DNA from: Candidatus Manganitrophus morganii
Lineage (GTDB): Bacteria > Nitrospirota > Nitrospiria > SBBL01 > Manganitrophaceae
Assembly: GCA_021651055.1 (NCBI GenBank)
Contig: JAJHOH010000001.1
Location: 2,480,001 to 2,544,000 of the forward strand
Length of the DNA: 64,000 nt
Direction of reading: 5' to 3'
Shown here: one piece after another, positions 8,261 through 16,194 of the stretch
How positions within the stretch are numbered: the first letter of the stretch is position 1
How the letters are laid out: each line of letters opens with the position of its first letter
The notes under the pieces: model-generated
Seen by the model: only the letters and a program-made list of their open reading frames with translations
Databases searched by the model: none
Told to the model about the DNA's origin: nothing
Program-made: the position numbers and the translations under genes

Positions 8261-10717
8261 ATGAGTGCCCCCCAATTTGTCGAAGTCGCGCTTGCCGAAG
8301 CGGATGGAACTTTTCATTACCATCTCCCATCAACCTGGGCCGCGGCGCCGTTGGCGCCGGGGACCCGGCTGTTGGTGCCGTTCGGGCGCGGCTGGCGCCT
8401 GGCTTATTATGTTCGGCGCGTCGATCGGCCGGAGGTCCCAGAAACCAAAGAAGTTCTCGCCTTATTGGACGGCGATGTCTCGATTCCATCTTCTCTCTTT
8501 CAACTCCTTCATTGGATTTCCGATTATTACTTTGCCCCCTTGGGGAGGGTGATCAAAGGGGCCTTCCCCCAGGGAAGCCAGGCGGTGGTCCGCAGACGCT
8601 TCCATCTCACGGAAACGGCGGAGAAAGCCGGGGGAGAAAAGAAAACGGCGCTCCAGGAGCGGATCATTGCGGCGCTCAAGGAGGGAGGAGGGCTGACGGA
8701 GCCCCAGCTTCGCAAACGGACGGGGGGAGAGAAATTGGCCGGGTCCCTCTCCACATTAAAGAAAAAAGGATGGATCTCGGAAGCGTGGGAGGTCGATCGC
8801 CCCGCCGTCCGGAAAAAATTCCGCCGTCTTGTTTTCTTGAAATCCGATCCGGCTGAAGCGGCTTCCCTCATCGCCTCGTTACAAAAACGCGCCCCGCAGC
8901 AGGCCAGTGTCCTTCAGGTTCTTCTGACCGCCGGGGGGGCGATGCCGGTCGGCGCGTTTGAAGCACCGCTTCGCGCCTCACTGAAACGCCTGCTCGACAA
9001 AGGGCTGATCGATCAGGCGGAGGAAGAGGCCCCGCGAACGCCGATGCGTCCTTCGGGGTTCCCGCTGCAGCCATCGATTCTCTTGAATTCTGCCCAGCAA
9101 GCCGCGGTAGATCAGATTGTCTCCGCCGTCGAGGGGAAAACCTTCACCCCGTTTTTGCTGCATGGGGTGACCGGGAGCGGGAAGACGGAGGTCTACCTTC
9201 GCGTTATCGAAAAGGCCCTTGCGCAAAAGAGGGGGGCGATTGTCCTTGTGCCGGAGATCGCTTTAACCGCCCAATTGGTCGCGCGGTTTCAGAGCCGGTT
9301 CGGGGAGGCGGTGGCCCTCTTCCACAGCGGCCTCTCGCCGGGGGAGCGTTATGATGAGTGGCGCCGTATCCGGGAGGGAAAAGCACAGATCGCGATCGGC
9401 GTCCGGTCGGCGATCTTCGCTCCCTTCGAATCGGTCGGGGTGATCATCGTCGACGAGGAGCACGATTCGTCGTACAAGCAGGATGACGGCGTCCGCTATC
9501 ATGCGCGCGATACCGCGTTGGTTCGGGGAAAGCAGTCCGACGCCGTCGTGGTGTTGGGATCGGCGACCCCTTCCTTCGAGTCGTTCTACAATAGCGAGAC
9601 CGGAAAATATCGCCTGCTTCCGCTTCCGGGCCGGATCGATGCCCGTCCCTTGCCGGCGGTGGCGGTGGTCGATCTTCGGAAGAAAGAGGATTGGGTCCGG
9701 CCGTTTTTGACCCGATCGCTTCTTTCGGCGATGGAGAAACGCTTGGAGAATCGAGAGCAGACGCTCCTCTTTCTGAATCGGCGCGGCTTCTCCCCCTCGC
9801 TTCTCTGCCCCGACTGCGGCTATCTCCCCCATTGCATCCGTTGCAGCGTCTCCTTGACCTTCCACAAGAAATTGCAAAAGTTGGTCTGTCATTATTGCGG
9901 GTTTCAGCTTGCCCCGCCGACCGCCTGCTCCCAATGCCAGGGGGTCCGGCTGGTCCATCTTGGGATTGGAACCGAGCAGGTGGAAGAGGAGATCCGACAA
10001 CGTTTTCCGGCGGCGCGGGTGGCCCGGATGGACCGGGACACCACGCAGAAAAAAGAGTCCCACCACAAGATCCTCACGGCGATGGCGCAGCGGGAGATCG
10101 ACATCCTCATCGGCACCCAGATGATCACCAAAGGGCACGATTTTCCCGATGTCACGCTGGTCGGCGTTCTTTGCGCCGATCTCTCGCTTCACTTCCCCGA
10201 TTTCCGCTCGTCCGAGCGGACCTTTCAGCTGTTGGCCCAAGTGGCAGGCCGGGCGGGCCGGGGGGATCGGCCCGGCGAGGTCCTCATTCAAACCTTTCAG
10301 CCGAATCATGAGTCGGTCGCGGCGGCGACCACGCACGATTATCTCGGGTTCTATGCGCAGGAGATCGCCTTCCGAAAGGAGATGGGTTATCCCCCCTTCT
10401 GCCGGTTTACCCTTCTCTTGTTCAGCCATTCGGAAGAAAAGCGGGTGGTCGATCGGGCGGCGGCCCTTCTAAAAGAAATCGAGAAGGCGCTTCCCCCTCT
10501 GAAGAAAGGGGAGACCGAACGGGGGGTGACCCTCCTCGGTCCGGCGCCGGCGCCGCTGATGCGCCTGCGGGGGGAATACCGCTATCAGATTCTCCTCAAA
10601 GGAAAAGATCAGAAGAAAATCGCCGCCGTTCTCAAAGAAGGGCTGAATTCCTGGAAGCGGATGGAGCGGAAGGGGGTCCGGCTGGAGGTGAATGTCGATC
10701 CTCAGAATTTCGTCTGA
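8261..10717 (+). CDS. priA: Primosomal protein N', replication restart helicase
   Basis: 818 residues. PriA recognises stalled forks and loads the replicative helicase. The order of domains is the N-terminal 3'-DNA-binding domain, a winged-helix region, helicase with Walker A GVTGSGKTEVY and Walker B DEEHDSSYK, the eight-cysteine zinc region (CPDC, CIRC, CHYC, CSQC), then the second RecA lobe with QVAGRAGRGDRPGEV and the C-terminal domain. ATG 8261 is used; an in-frame TTG at 8237 would add eight residues. The Shine-Dalgarno is weak. It is divergent from the parvulin gene, and its stop marks the left border of the AT-rich island. Confidence 0.95.
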   Translation: MSAPQFVEVALAEADGTFHYHLPSTWAAAPLAPGTRLLVPFGRGWRLAYYVRRVDRPEVPETKEVLALLDGDVSIPSSLFQLLHWISDYYFAPLGRVIKGAFPQGSQAVVRRRFHLTETAEKAGGEKKTALQERIIAALKEGGGLTEPQLRKRTGGEKLAGSLSTLKKKGWISEAWEVDRPAVRKKFRRLVFLKSDPAEAASLIASLQKRAPQQASVLQVLLTAGGAMPVGAFEAPLRASLKRLLDKGLIDQAEEEAPRTPMRPSGFPLQPSILLNSAQQAAVDQIVSAVEGKTFTPFLLHGVTGSGKTEVYLRVIEKALAQKRGAIVLVPEIALTAQLVARFQSRFGEAVALFHSGLSPGERYDEWRRIREGKAQIAIGVRSAIFAPFESVGVIIVDEEHDSSYKQDDGVRYHARDTALVRGKQSDAVVVLGSATPSFESFYNSETGKYRLLPLPGRIDARPLPAVAVVDLRKKEDWVRPFLTRSLLSAMEKRLENREQTLLFLNRRGFSPSLLCPDCGYLPHCIRCSVSLTFHKKLQKLVCHYCGFQLAPPTACSQCQGVRLVHLGIGTEQVEEEIRQRFPAARVARMDRDTTQKKESHHKILTAMAQREIDILIGTQMITKGHDFPDVTLVGVLCADLSLHFPDFRSSERTFQLLAQVAGRAGRGDRPGEVLIQTFQPNHESVAAATTHDYLGFYAQEIAFRKEMGYPPFCRFTLLLFSHSEEKRVVDRAAALLKEIEKALPPLKKGETERGVTLLGPAPAPLMRLRGEYRYQILLKGKDQKKIAAVLKEGLNSWKRMERKGVRLEVNVDPQNFV

Positions 10718-11077
10718 CCATTTCACCTTGGGGTAAGGCGCAGCTGTAGAAATCATAATAATGTTGTTTTCACATATTGTAAGGTCAGCTCTTTCTTCCT
10801 GTAATCCTCGCATAAAATCAGCGATCCGAAATAAAGGTTTCCAATTCTAATCTTGTATTTAGCACCCCAATATGGTATGAAATGGCGCCATCATGGACGC
10901 AATCTTTTAGATCATGGACTGTCCGTCCCAGGAAAACTTTGTCTCTGGAAATGACCTTCGAAGAGTGATGAAACCGTCTGGCCAGCGTTCCAGCGGCAAT
11001 TAGCCTTCGCAGTTACAGCATGGCTTCGCTCATGCGCACAGTTCAGTCGTTATGTAACGAAATAGTAAGAAGGATAT
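10718..11077. other. 360-bp intergenic region opening an AT-rich island
   Basis: Base composition falls sharply compared with priA. No ORF with coding character is seen. The segment 10990-11060 contains short inverted repeats (GCATG...CATGC; CGTTA-TG-TAACG at 11047-11058) just before the next gene's Shine-Dalgarno, which gives it a recombination-site appearance. No IS element is recognisable. Confidence 0.45.
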
Positions 11078-11797
11078 ATGCTGCAGGTAGGTCTGCTTTT
11101 ATTCTTTCTAATAATGTTTCAGAATAACTTATTCGCTTCTGAAAAAGGGGGCGTAATTGAAAGCAATGCGGAAGTAGAACTTCTATATAGCATTGGTGAT
11201 CTCAGCAATGATATTCAACTCAATGCCGGATTCAATTTACCTATTAGGGAATATATTGGCGCATCGATAAATACAAACATTCAACATGACAGGGGGAAAG
11301 GAAATATCGTTGATGCAGAACGTTTTTCCCTGGATGGTTCATTATTTTTGCGGGACTTTAGCATTGGGAAAATTACCGCATTCTATGGTTTTGAACGTAC
11401 TAACTTTGATATACCTCAAAGATCACCTTCACCCGATACCATAGATAGACAACGCTATGGTGTATCAGCCGATTATTATCTCAGTAATTTCACGCTAGGA
11501 TTGATACAAGCTTTTAATCGTTTCGATCCTGCAAGTATTGGAACTTTTAAGATCTTTGGTGTGTCGGGTTGGTGGTACCCGAATGATAATATACGCGTTT
11601 TTTTATCTGTTGGTTTTATTGATGCTGAAGGTTCTTATAGTTTTGGATTCGTTGATCAGCCAAACTTTTTAAAAGATCTTTTTAGTGTGTCCTACTATTA
11701 CAGTAGGACCGAAAACAACGAAAGTCACAATTATGTTTTAACCTATTATTTTGATAAGAAAATAGCCTTGAAGGAGCGAGACAGAAAATATCGTTAA
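11078..11797 (+). CDS. Exported beta-barrel-like protein, unknown function
   Basis: 239 residues. Residues 1-20 (MLQVGLLLFFLIMFQNNLFA) are a signal peptide. The rest shows alternating hydrophobic/polar strands typical of a small outer-membrane barrel (for example SADYYLSNFTLGLIQAFNRF and LFSVSYYYSRTENNESHNYV), but the protein ends in a charged KKIALKERDRKYR tail instead of a C-terminal aromatic strand, so insertion by the BAM complex is uncertain. The Shine-Dalgarno AGAAGGA is well placed. The gene is AT-rich and lies in the accessory island. I do not recognise the family. Confidence 0.6.
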   Translation: MLQVGLLLFFLIMFQNNLFASEKGGVIESNAEVELLYSIGDLSNDIQLNAGFNLPIREYIGASINTNIQHDRGKGNIVDAERFSLDGSLFLRDFSIGKITAFYGFERTNFDIPQRSPSPDTIDRQRYGVSADYYLSNFTLGLIQAFNRFDPASIGTFKIFGVSGWWYPNDNIRVFLSVGFIDAEGSYSFGFVDQPNFLKDLFSVSYYYSRTENNESHNYVLTYYFDKKIALKERDRKYR

Positions 11798-11942
11798 TAA
11801 ACTTTATATTATGAAAAATAGATGCTGAAATTATTGAATTGTTAGGGCAAGCTTCAGCTGCCGATTTTCATCAAATAAGAACTAATTTTGGTAAATCGGC
11901 AACACCTCTCCAACCTCCTTCCTGTAATAAATGACCTAAAAG

Positions 11943-11958
11943 TCTATCCCAGGATAGA
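11943..11958. repeat. Short perfect inverted repeat
   Basis: TCTATCC-CA-GGATAGA, two perfect 7-base arms in the 267-bp gap between the two island genes. It could be an operator or a vestigial element end; no T-run follows on either strand. The remaining gap sequence (11798-12064) shows no gene. Confidence 0.4.
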
Positions 11959-12064
11959 ACATTTCTACCGAAATTAGTGAAAACAAGGTCTCCCACGTGG
12001 AGAAGGAAAGAGGGATGATCAGTGAACCTCTGCGATGCGCAAATCGGTCACCCAATAGCGATGA

Positions 12065-12901
12065 CTAAGTGGAGGGCTTGAGATCTGATGATAGTGGATT
12101 TTCTAAAATATAATCTACTAAAGACTCTAAATGATCCGAGAGTTGTATCTTCTTATAAAGCCAGCCTGAAAGAAAAGTCTGAGATATTTCCTCAATGATT
12201 TTCAATCTCTCTATAACCGATTCAACGTCGTGAATATTTACCCGTGTAATGCCATGAGCAATATCCTTTCTAGTCTTATAATTCTTATCAATCCAGTCAG
12301 TTTCTCCACGAATCAGATCTGGCCAGGAGTTGCAGTTCCCCCATAGACTTTCAAAGCACGCCCAAATTTGATTTATGGAACCACTAGAAGTTTTTTCTGT
12401 TTTGGGGTGATACTTTGTCGCAGTAACTTCAATTGAGTTCCAAAATGCTAGAAACCTATCAAATGGATCTTCTGAATATAAGCCCTTTCTATACCAGCCC
12501 AAAGCTCTTAGAAATGTCGGTTCTTGCTCAGATAACTGGTTTGCAGTATAAAAAGACGTCTTCCATTCCCTTTTTTCTACAACTCGGCGTACCGCATAAG
12601 TCGCCCTCCTTCCTACCTCAAGCTCAGAAAAACTTAAAAATAGGGGCTGTTTAATTTCGAGGGCAAGGGCGTCAAGCATTTGTCCAAAGAAAATCAATGC
12701 AGCCTTATGTGCAAGGTCACTTGTGGAAGCAAACGCTGTTAGAAAGGCTTCTATTCCTGATGCTGCGTTTTTTAAAATAATCTTACTATAAAATGGACGA
12801 TCGCCCTGGAAACCTTTCAATACCTCTAGGTTAATAGTGCTATCGACTTTGATTGAACCTTCTACTAAGAGTCTTACTTCCCAGGTCGGTAAGTCAGTCA
12901 T
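12065..12901 (-). CDS. MauJ-like / HEPN-type protein
   Basis: 278 residues, AT-rich and atypical for the genome. The central region FLRALGWYRKGLYSEDPFDR followed by FLAFWNSIEVTATKYHP resembles proteins annotated as MauJ or Apea-type HEPN. R211-K-D-I-A-H216 (RKDIAHG) fits the Rx4-6H motif of HEPN ribonucleases. The N-terminal 130 residues are of mixed alpha/beta character without a recognised fold. No antitoxin or nucleotidyltransferase partner is adjacent. Known HEPN proteins include toxins and phage-defence effectors; that role here is inferred from the motif and the island setting. It could also be a non-catalytic HEPN protein. Confidence 0.55.
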   Translation of the reverse strand: MTDLPTWEVRLLVEGSIKVDSTINLEVLKGFQGDRPFYSKIILKNAASGIEAFLTAFASTSDLAHKAALIFFGQMLDALALEIKQPLFLSFSELEVGRRATYAVRRVVEKREWKTSFYTANQLSEQEPTFLRALGWYRKGLYSEDPFDRFLAFWNSIEVTATKYHPKTEKTSSGSINQIWACFESLWGNCNSWPDLIRGETDWIDKNYKTRKDIAHGITRVNIHDVESVIERLKIIEEISQTFLSGWLYKKIQLSDHLESLVDYILENPLSSDLKPST

Positions 12902-13369
12902 AGATAAAACCTGATGATATTTTAATTGAAATTCCGAGTGTAGCAGGGACCATATTCCCCCAAGACAAAAACACCTTTTCCGATCCCCGAAGATTACGCC
13001 AAGACCTTTCAGAAATCAACAAAGGTTTCTTTCCGAAATAATCAATAATCAGAGCAATGAGATGTGAGGATTGGTAGCTGAAAGCGTGACATTCGTTGGT
13101 ATTGCCTGCCGGTCACGTTCTGATTTTCACAAAAAAGATTTCACAATCGATACTCCGTCCTTCATCATCACATGCAATTCCAAAAGCAACCCGCGCATCC
13201 TCCCTCTTCGGCGATCTTCTCTCAATGCAGAGGTCGCCCGAAAGGGATCACTACTCCCTTCAAGCTAATTGACGCCCCCTTCCTTAGCGTTCTACCCTTC
13301 CATCAAGGATACTTCGTGTTGCAGTCACGATCTCATTGAACAAAAAATTAGAACAAGGAGGTCCTTGAG
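12902..13369. other. 468-bp intergenic region, right end of the island
   Basis: No gene is supported. An open frame at 13071-13268 lacks a Shine-Dalgarno and coding character. GC content rises towards the SRPBCC gene. Confidence 0.4.
13354..13367 (+). promoter_or_regulatory. Shine-Dalgarno inside a palindrome, SRPBCC gene
   Basis: CAAGGAGGTCCTTG is a perfect palindrome holding the AAGGAGG ribosome-binding site 2 bp upstream of ATG 13370. Folding into a hairpin would mask the site, although the loop would be tight. Confidence 0.35.
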
Positions 13370-13840
13370 ATGGAAATAAAAAAAGCAGTCACCGTTTTAA
13401 AGTCGCCGGAGGAGCTCTACCGTTACTGGCGAAAGTTCGACATGCTTCCGAATTTCATGAAAAATCTCGAGGCGGTCACGCCGCTGGGGGACCGGCGCTC
13501 TCATTGGCGGGCGAAGGGGCCGGCGGCTCAGGTGTTCGAATGGGACGCGGAGATCACCGAGGATCAGATCAACGAGCGGATCGCGTGGCGATCGCTGGAG
13601 GGTGCCGACGTCGAGCAGGCCGGCGCCGTGACCTTTAAGAAGGCGCCGGGCGACCGAGGGACGGAAGTTCGGGTGAGGATGGAATACAACGCGCCGGGCG
13701 GGAAACTCGGCGCGGTGGCGGCAAAGCTGATCGGAGAGGATCCCGGGACGCGGGTCTATGAAGATCTGCGCCGCTTCAAAGCGCTGATGGAAACGGGAGA
13801 GATCCCGGTCAACAACGGCGAGCCGGCCCGTCCCAAATAG
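13370..13840 (+). CDS. SRPBCC family (START-like) protein
   Basis: 156 residues. The sequence MEIKKAVTVLKSPEELYRYW, then FDMLPNFMKNLEAVTPLGDR and AEITEDQINERIAWRSLEGA, matches the cyclase/dehydrase-type SRPBCC fold, which has a deep hydrophobic ligand cavity. Members of this subfamily are often small cytosolic proteins found beside stress-related dehydrogenases; the ligand is unknown. The start has a strong Shine-Dalgarno (AAGGAGG). It is followed 63 bp later by a zinc alcohol dehydrogenase and then an SDR, probably one operon. Confidence 0.82.
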   Translation: MEIKKAVTVLKSPEELYRYWRKFDMLPNFMKNLEAVTPLGDRRSHWRAKGPAAQVFEWDAEITEDQINERIAWRSLEGADVEQAGAVTFKKAPGDRGTEVRVRMEYNAPGGKLGAVAAKLIGEDPGTRVYEDLRRFKALMETGEIPVNNGEPARPK

Positions 13841-13903
13841 CCGAACGAGAACGATCGGTTTATTTCGTGGAAATTATTCTGAAGTGATTTAAGGAGAAAG
13901 AGA

Positions 13904-15073
13904 ATGAAGGCTGTTTCTTGGTATGGATCACAAGAGGTTCGGGTCGAGAATGTTCCCGATCCGAAAATTCTCAATCCGCGCGATGCCATCGTCAAAGTGA
14001 CGACGGCGGCGATCTGCGGTTCCGATCTCCACCTCTATCACGGCAATGTTCCGACGATGAAGCGCGGGGATATTCTCGGTCACGAATTTATGGGAGAGGT
14101 GGTCGAGGTGGGAAAGGGAAATCGGAAGCTCCGCGTGGGGGACCGGGTGGTCGTTCCCTTTTCCATCTCCTGCGGCAACTGCTTCTATTGCCGAATGGAG
14201 GCGTTCACCCTCTGTGACAACTCCAATCCGAATTTCCTCATGCAGGAGAAAGTGACCGACTTTCCGACCGCCGGTCTCTTCGGCTACACCCACCTTTATG
14301 GCGGCTACCCGGGAGGACAGGCGGAGTATGTCCGTGTCCCGTTTGCCGACGTGGGGCCGGTCCGTGTCCCGGATGATATGACCGATGAGCAGGTTCTCTT
14401 CCTGGGGGATATCTTCCCCACCGCGTATCATGCGGCGATCAACGGCCGTATTCAGCCGGGGGATGTGGTGGCGGTGTGGGGATGCGGTCCCGTCGGACTG
14501 CTCACGATCAAGTGCGCGTATCTTCTCGGGGCGGAGCGGGTCATCGCAATCGATCACGTTCCGGAGCGGCTCGACAAGGCGAGGGGCCAGAACCACACGG
14601 AGGTCCTCAACTTCGAGGAGGTCGATGTCGTGGACGCACTCAAGGACATTACCGCCGGCCGGGGTCCCGACGTCTGCATCGATGCGGTCGGGATGGATGC
14701 CGATGAAAAAGGGCCGGTGGCCGCGTATGAAAAATTAAAACAGAAGTTTCACCTGGAGACCGATCGTCCCTTTGCGCTGAGAGAAGTCATCCGCGCCTGC
14801 CGAAACGGGGGAACGGTTTCCCTGCCGGGAGTCTATGCCGGCTATGTCGACAAGATGCCGATGGGGATCGCCTTCGGGAAGGGGATCACGTTTCGGATGG
14901 GGCAGACGCCGGTCCAAAAATATACGGGGCTCCTGCTCGATCGGATCATCAAAGAGAAGATCGATCTGACCTACATTATCACCCATCGGATGTCGCTCGA
15001 TGAAGCGCCGGAGGGTTATCGGATCTTTAACGAAAAAGAGGAGGGGTGCATCAAGGTCATTCTCAAGCCTTGA
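13904..15073 (+). CDS. Zinc-dependent alcohol dehydrogenase (formaldehyde dehydrogenase-like MDR)
   Basis: 389 residues. The medium-chain dehydrogenase features are the catalytic zinc ligands in TTAAICGSDLHLYHG and GHEFMGEV, a structural zinc Cys cluster (CGNCFYCRMEAFTLCDN), and the Rossmann motif VWGCGPVGLL. The extended loop around DAVGMDADEKGP is typical of the glutathione-independent formaldehyde dehydrogenase-like branch. Likely reaction: NAD(P)-dependent oxidation or reduction of an alcohol or aldehyde; the substrate cannot be read from sequence. The Shine-Dalgarno AAGGAG is well placed. It sits between the SRPBCC and SDR genes. Confidence 0.88.
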   Translation: MKAVSWYGSQEVRVENVPDPKILNPRDAIVKVTTAAICGSDLHLYHGNVPTMKRGDILGHEFMGEVVEVGKGNRKLRVGDRVVVPFSISCGNCFYCRMEAFTLCDNSNPNFLMQEKVTDFPTAGLFGYTHLYGGYPGGQAEYVRVPFADVGPVRVPDDMTDEQVLFLGDIFPTAYHAAINGRIQPGDVVAVWGCGPVGLLTIKCAYLLGAERVIAIDHVPERLDKARGQNHTEVLNFEEVDVVDALKDITAGRGPDVCIDAVGMDADEKGPVAAYEKLKQKFHLETDRPFALREVIRACRNGGTVSLPGVYAGYVDKMPMGIAFGKGITFRMGQTPVQKYTGLLLDRIIKEKIDLTYIITHRMSLDEAPEGYRIFNEKEEGCIKVILKP

Positions 15074-15099
15074 AGCAGGTTGACTCTGCGGAGGGGGTG

Positions 15100-15816
15100 A
15101 TGGCGCGTACCGTCGTCATTGCGGGGGTGGGGCCGGGAACGGGGGCCGCCCTGGTCCGGAGATTCGCAAGGGAGCAGTGCCGGGTGGGGATGTTTGCCCG
15201 GTCGGCCGGGTATCTTCGCCAGCTTGAAAAGGAAATTCGAGGCCGGAATGAAGCGGCGTTGGCGGTGCCGACCGACATCACCGATCCGAAGCAGGTGGCG
15301 GAGGGTTTCGGCCGGGTCCGGGAGGCGTTCGGCCCGGTCGATATCCTCATCAACCATGCGAGCCGCGCGGTATGGAAGGGGGTTCTGGAACTGACGCCGC
15401 AGGAGTTTGAGCAGGCATGGCGGGTCTCGGCCTATGGAGCGCTCCTCTGCACGCGCGAGGCGGTTCCCGACATGCTCCGGAATGGAGGGGGGGCGATCCT
15501 TTTTACCGGCGCGACCTCCTCGATCCGGGGCCGGGGCGGCGCGCTCGAATTCAGCAGCGCCAAATTCGCCGTTCGCGGAATGGCCGACTCGCTGGCGCGC
15601 GAGCTCTGGCCGAAGGGAATTCATGTGACCCATATCATCGTCGACGGGGTGATCGATACCCCCGCCGTTCGCGAAAGGTATCGGCCCGCCCCCGATGAGC
15701 CGCTTCTGGATCCCGATGCAATCGCCGAATCGTACTGGAACCTCGCCAACCAACCGAAAAGCGCCTGGACCCTGGAACTCGACCTGCGACCCTTCAACGA
15801 AGAATTCTTCGTCTAA
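15100..15816 (+). CDS. Short-chain dehydrogenase/reductase family protein lacking the catalytic Tyr
   Basis: 238 residues starting MARTVVIAGVGPGTGAALVR, with the GxGxGxG-type nucleotide-binding turn and INHAS in place of NNAG. The serine of the catalytic set is present (GATSS, about residue 140) and Lys155 is present, but the YxxxK tyrosine is Phe151 (EFSSAKFAVRG), and the helix-4 Asn position reads RVSAYG. A branch of SDRs shares this Phe, so it may not be a classical reductase. GGAGGGGG just upstream of ATG 15100 decides the start over a longer reading from 15046. It follows the ADH gene by 26 bp. Confidence 0.82.
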   Translation: MARTVVIAGVGPGTGAALVRRFAREQCRVGMFARSAGYLRQLEKEIRGRNEAALAVPTDITDPKQVAEGFGRVREAFGPVDILINHASRAVWKGVLELTPQEFEQAWRVSAYGALLCTREAVPDMLRNGGGAILFTGATSSIRGRGGALEFSSAKFAVRGMADSLARELWPKGIHVTHIIVDGVIDTPAVRERYRPAPDEPLLDPDAIAESYWNLANQPKSAWTLELDLRPFNEEFFV

Positions 15817-15967
15817 TCCTCTTCGGAACATCCGATTTCCGGACCATGGGCGTCTCACGATCTCCATGGATCGCTATGATCGGCGAAGCGTCAATCGGTC
15901 TATCTCTATATCAAATATAAGCCGATCAATTTACTTATCCGTGACAAGATTCACTTAAGAAAAGTCT

Positions 15968-15996
15968 TGCCTTTTTTATCCTTATTCAGTATTATC
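15968..15996 (+). promoter_or_regulatory. Sigma-70-like promoter with long leader to the Fn3 lipoprotein gene
   Basis: -35 TTGCCT (15968-15973), 17-base spacer, -10 TATTAT (15991-15996). The predicted start near 16003 leaves a leader of about 190 nt before ATG 16195. The 378-bp gap 15817-16194 has no other supported gene. I looked for a c-di-GMP riboswitch core in the leader and did not find one. Confidence 0.45.
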
Positions 15997-16194
15997 CCGC
16001 CGAAAGTCTCTTCCTCCTCGGTTTATTTCAGGAAGAGGGCTTGCAATACCGCGAACGTCTGGTTTCATCCCATTCCAGCGACGAATTCGTAAAGCTTTAA
16101 AGGGCAGATGTGTCCGTCTCGAACTTCCGGTCATCGAGGTGGCAGACAGCCTGTGTCGATGAACAATAACCGTCCATATTCCAAAGAGGGAAAA

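Larger units (their letters stand above)
10740..13340. mobile_element. AT-rich accessory island (probable horizontal acquisition)
   Basis: This block has much lower GC and different codon use from both flanks (priA on the left, the SRPBCC gene on the right). It carries only two genes, in opposite orientation, separated by long non-coding stretches. No integrase, transposase, tRNA or clear flanking direct repeat is visible, so the mode of entry is unknown. The boundaries are judged by eye from composition. Confidence 0.5.

Noticed and set aside
10985-11060. Integron attC site before the barrel-like gene
   Set aside because: GTTATGT followed closely by a gene looks like the right end of an attC, but no matching left RYYYAAC box is found within 130 bp upstream and no second site follows the gene.
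13071-13268. 65-codon open frame
   Set aside because: No Shine-Dalgarno, no coding character, no domain; it lies in a composition transition.
15997-16194. c-di-GMP (GEMM) riboswitch in the leader of the Fn3 lipoprotein
   Set aside because: The leader is long enough, but the conserved core and tetraloop-receptor elements were not found.
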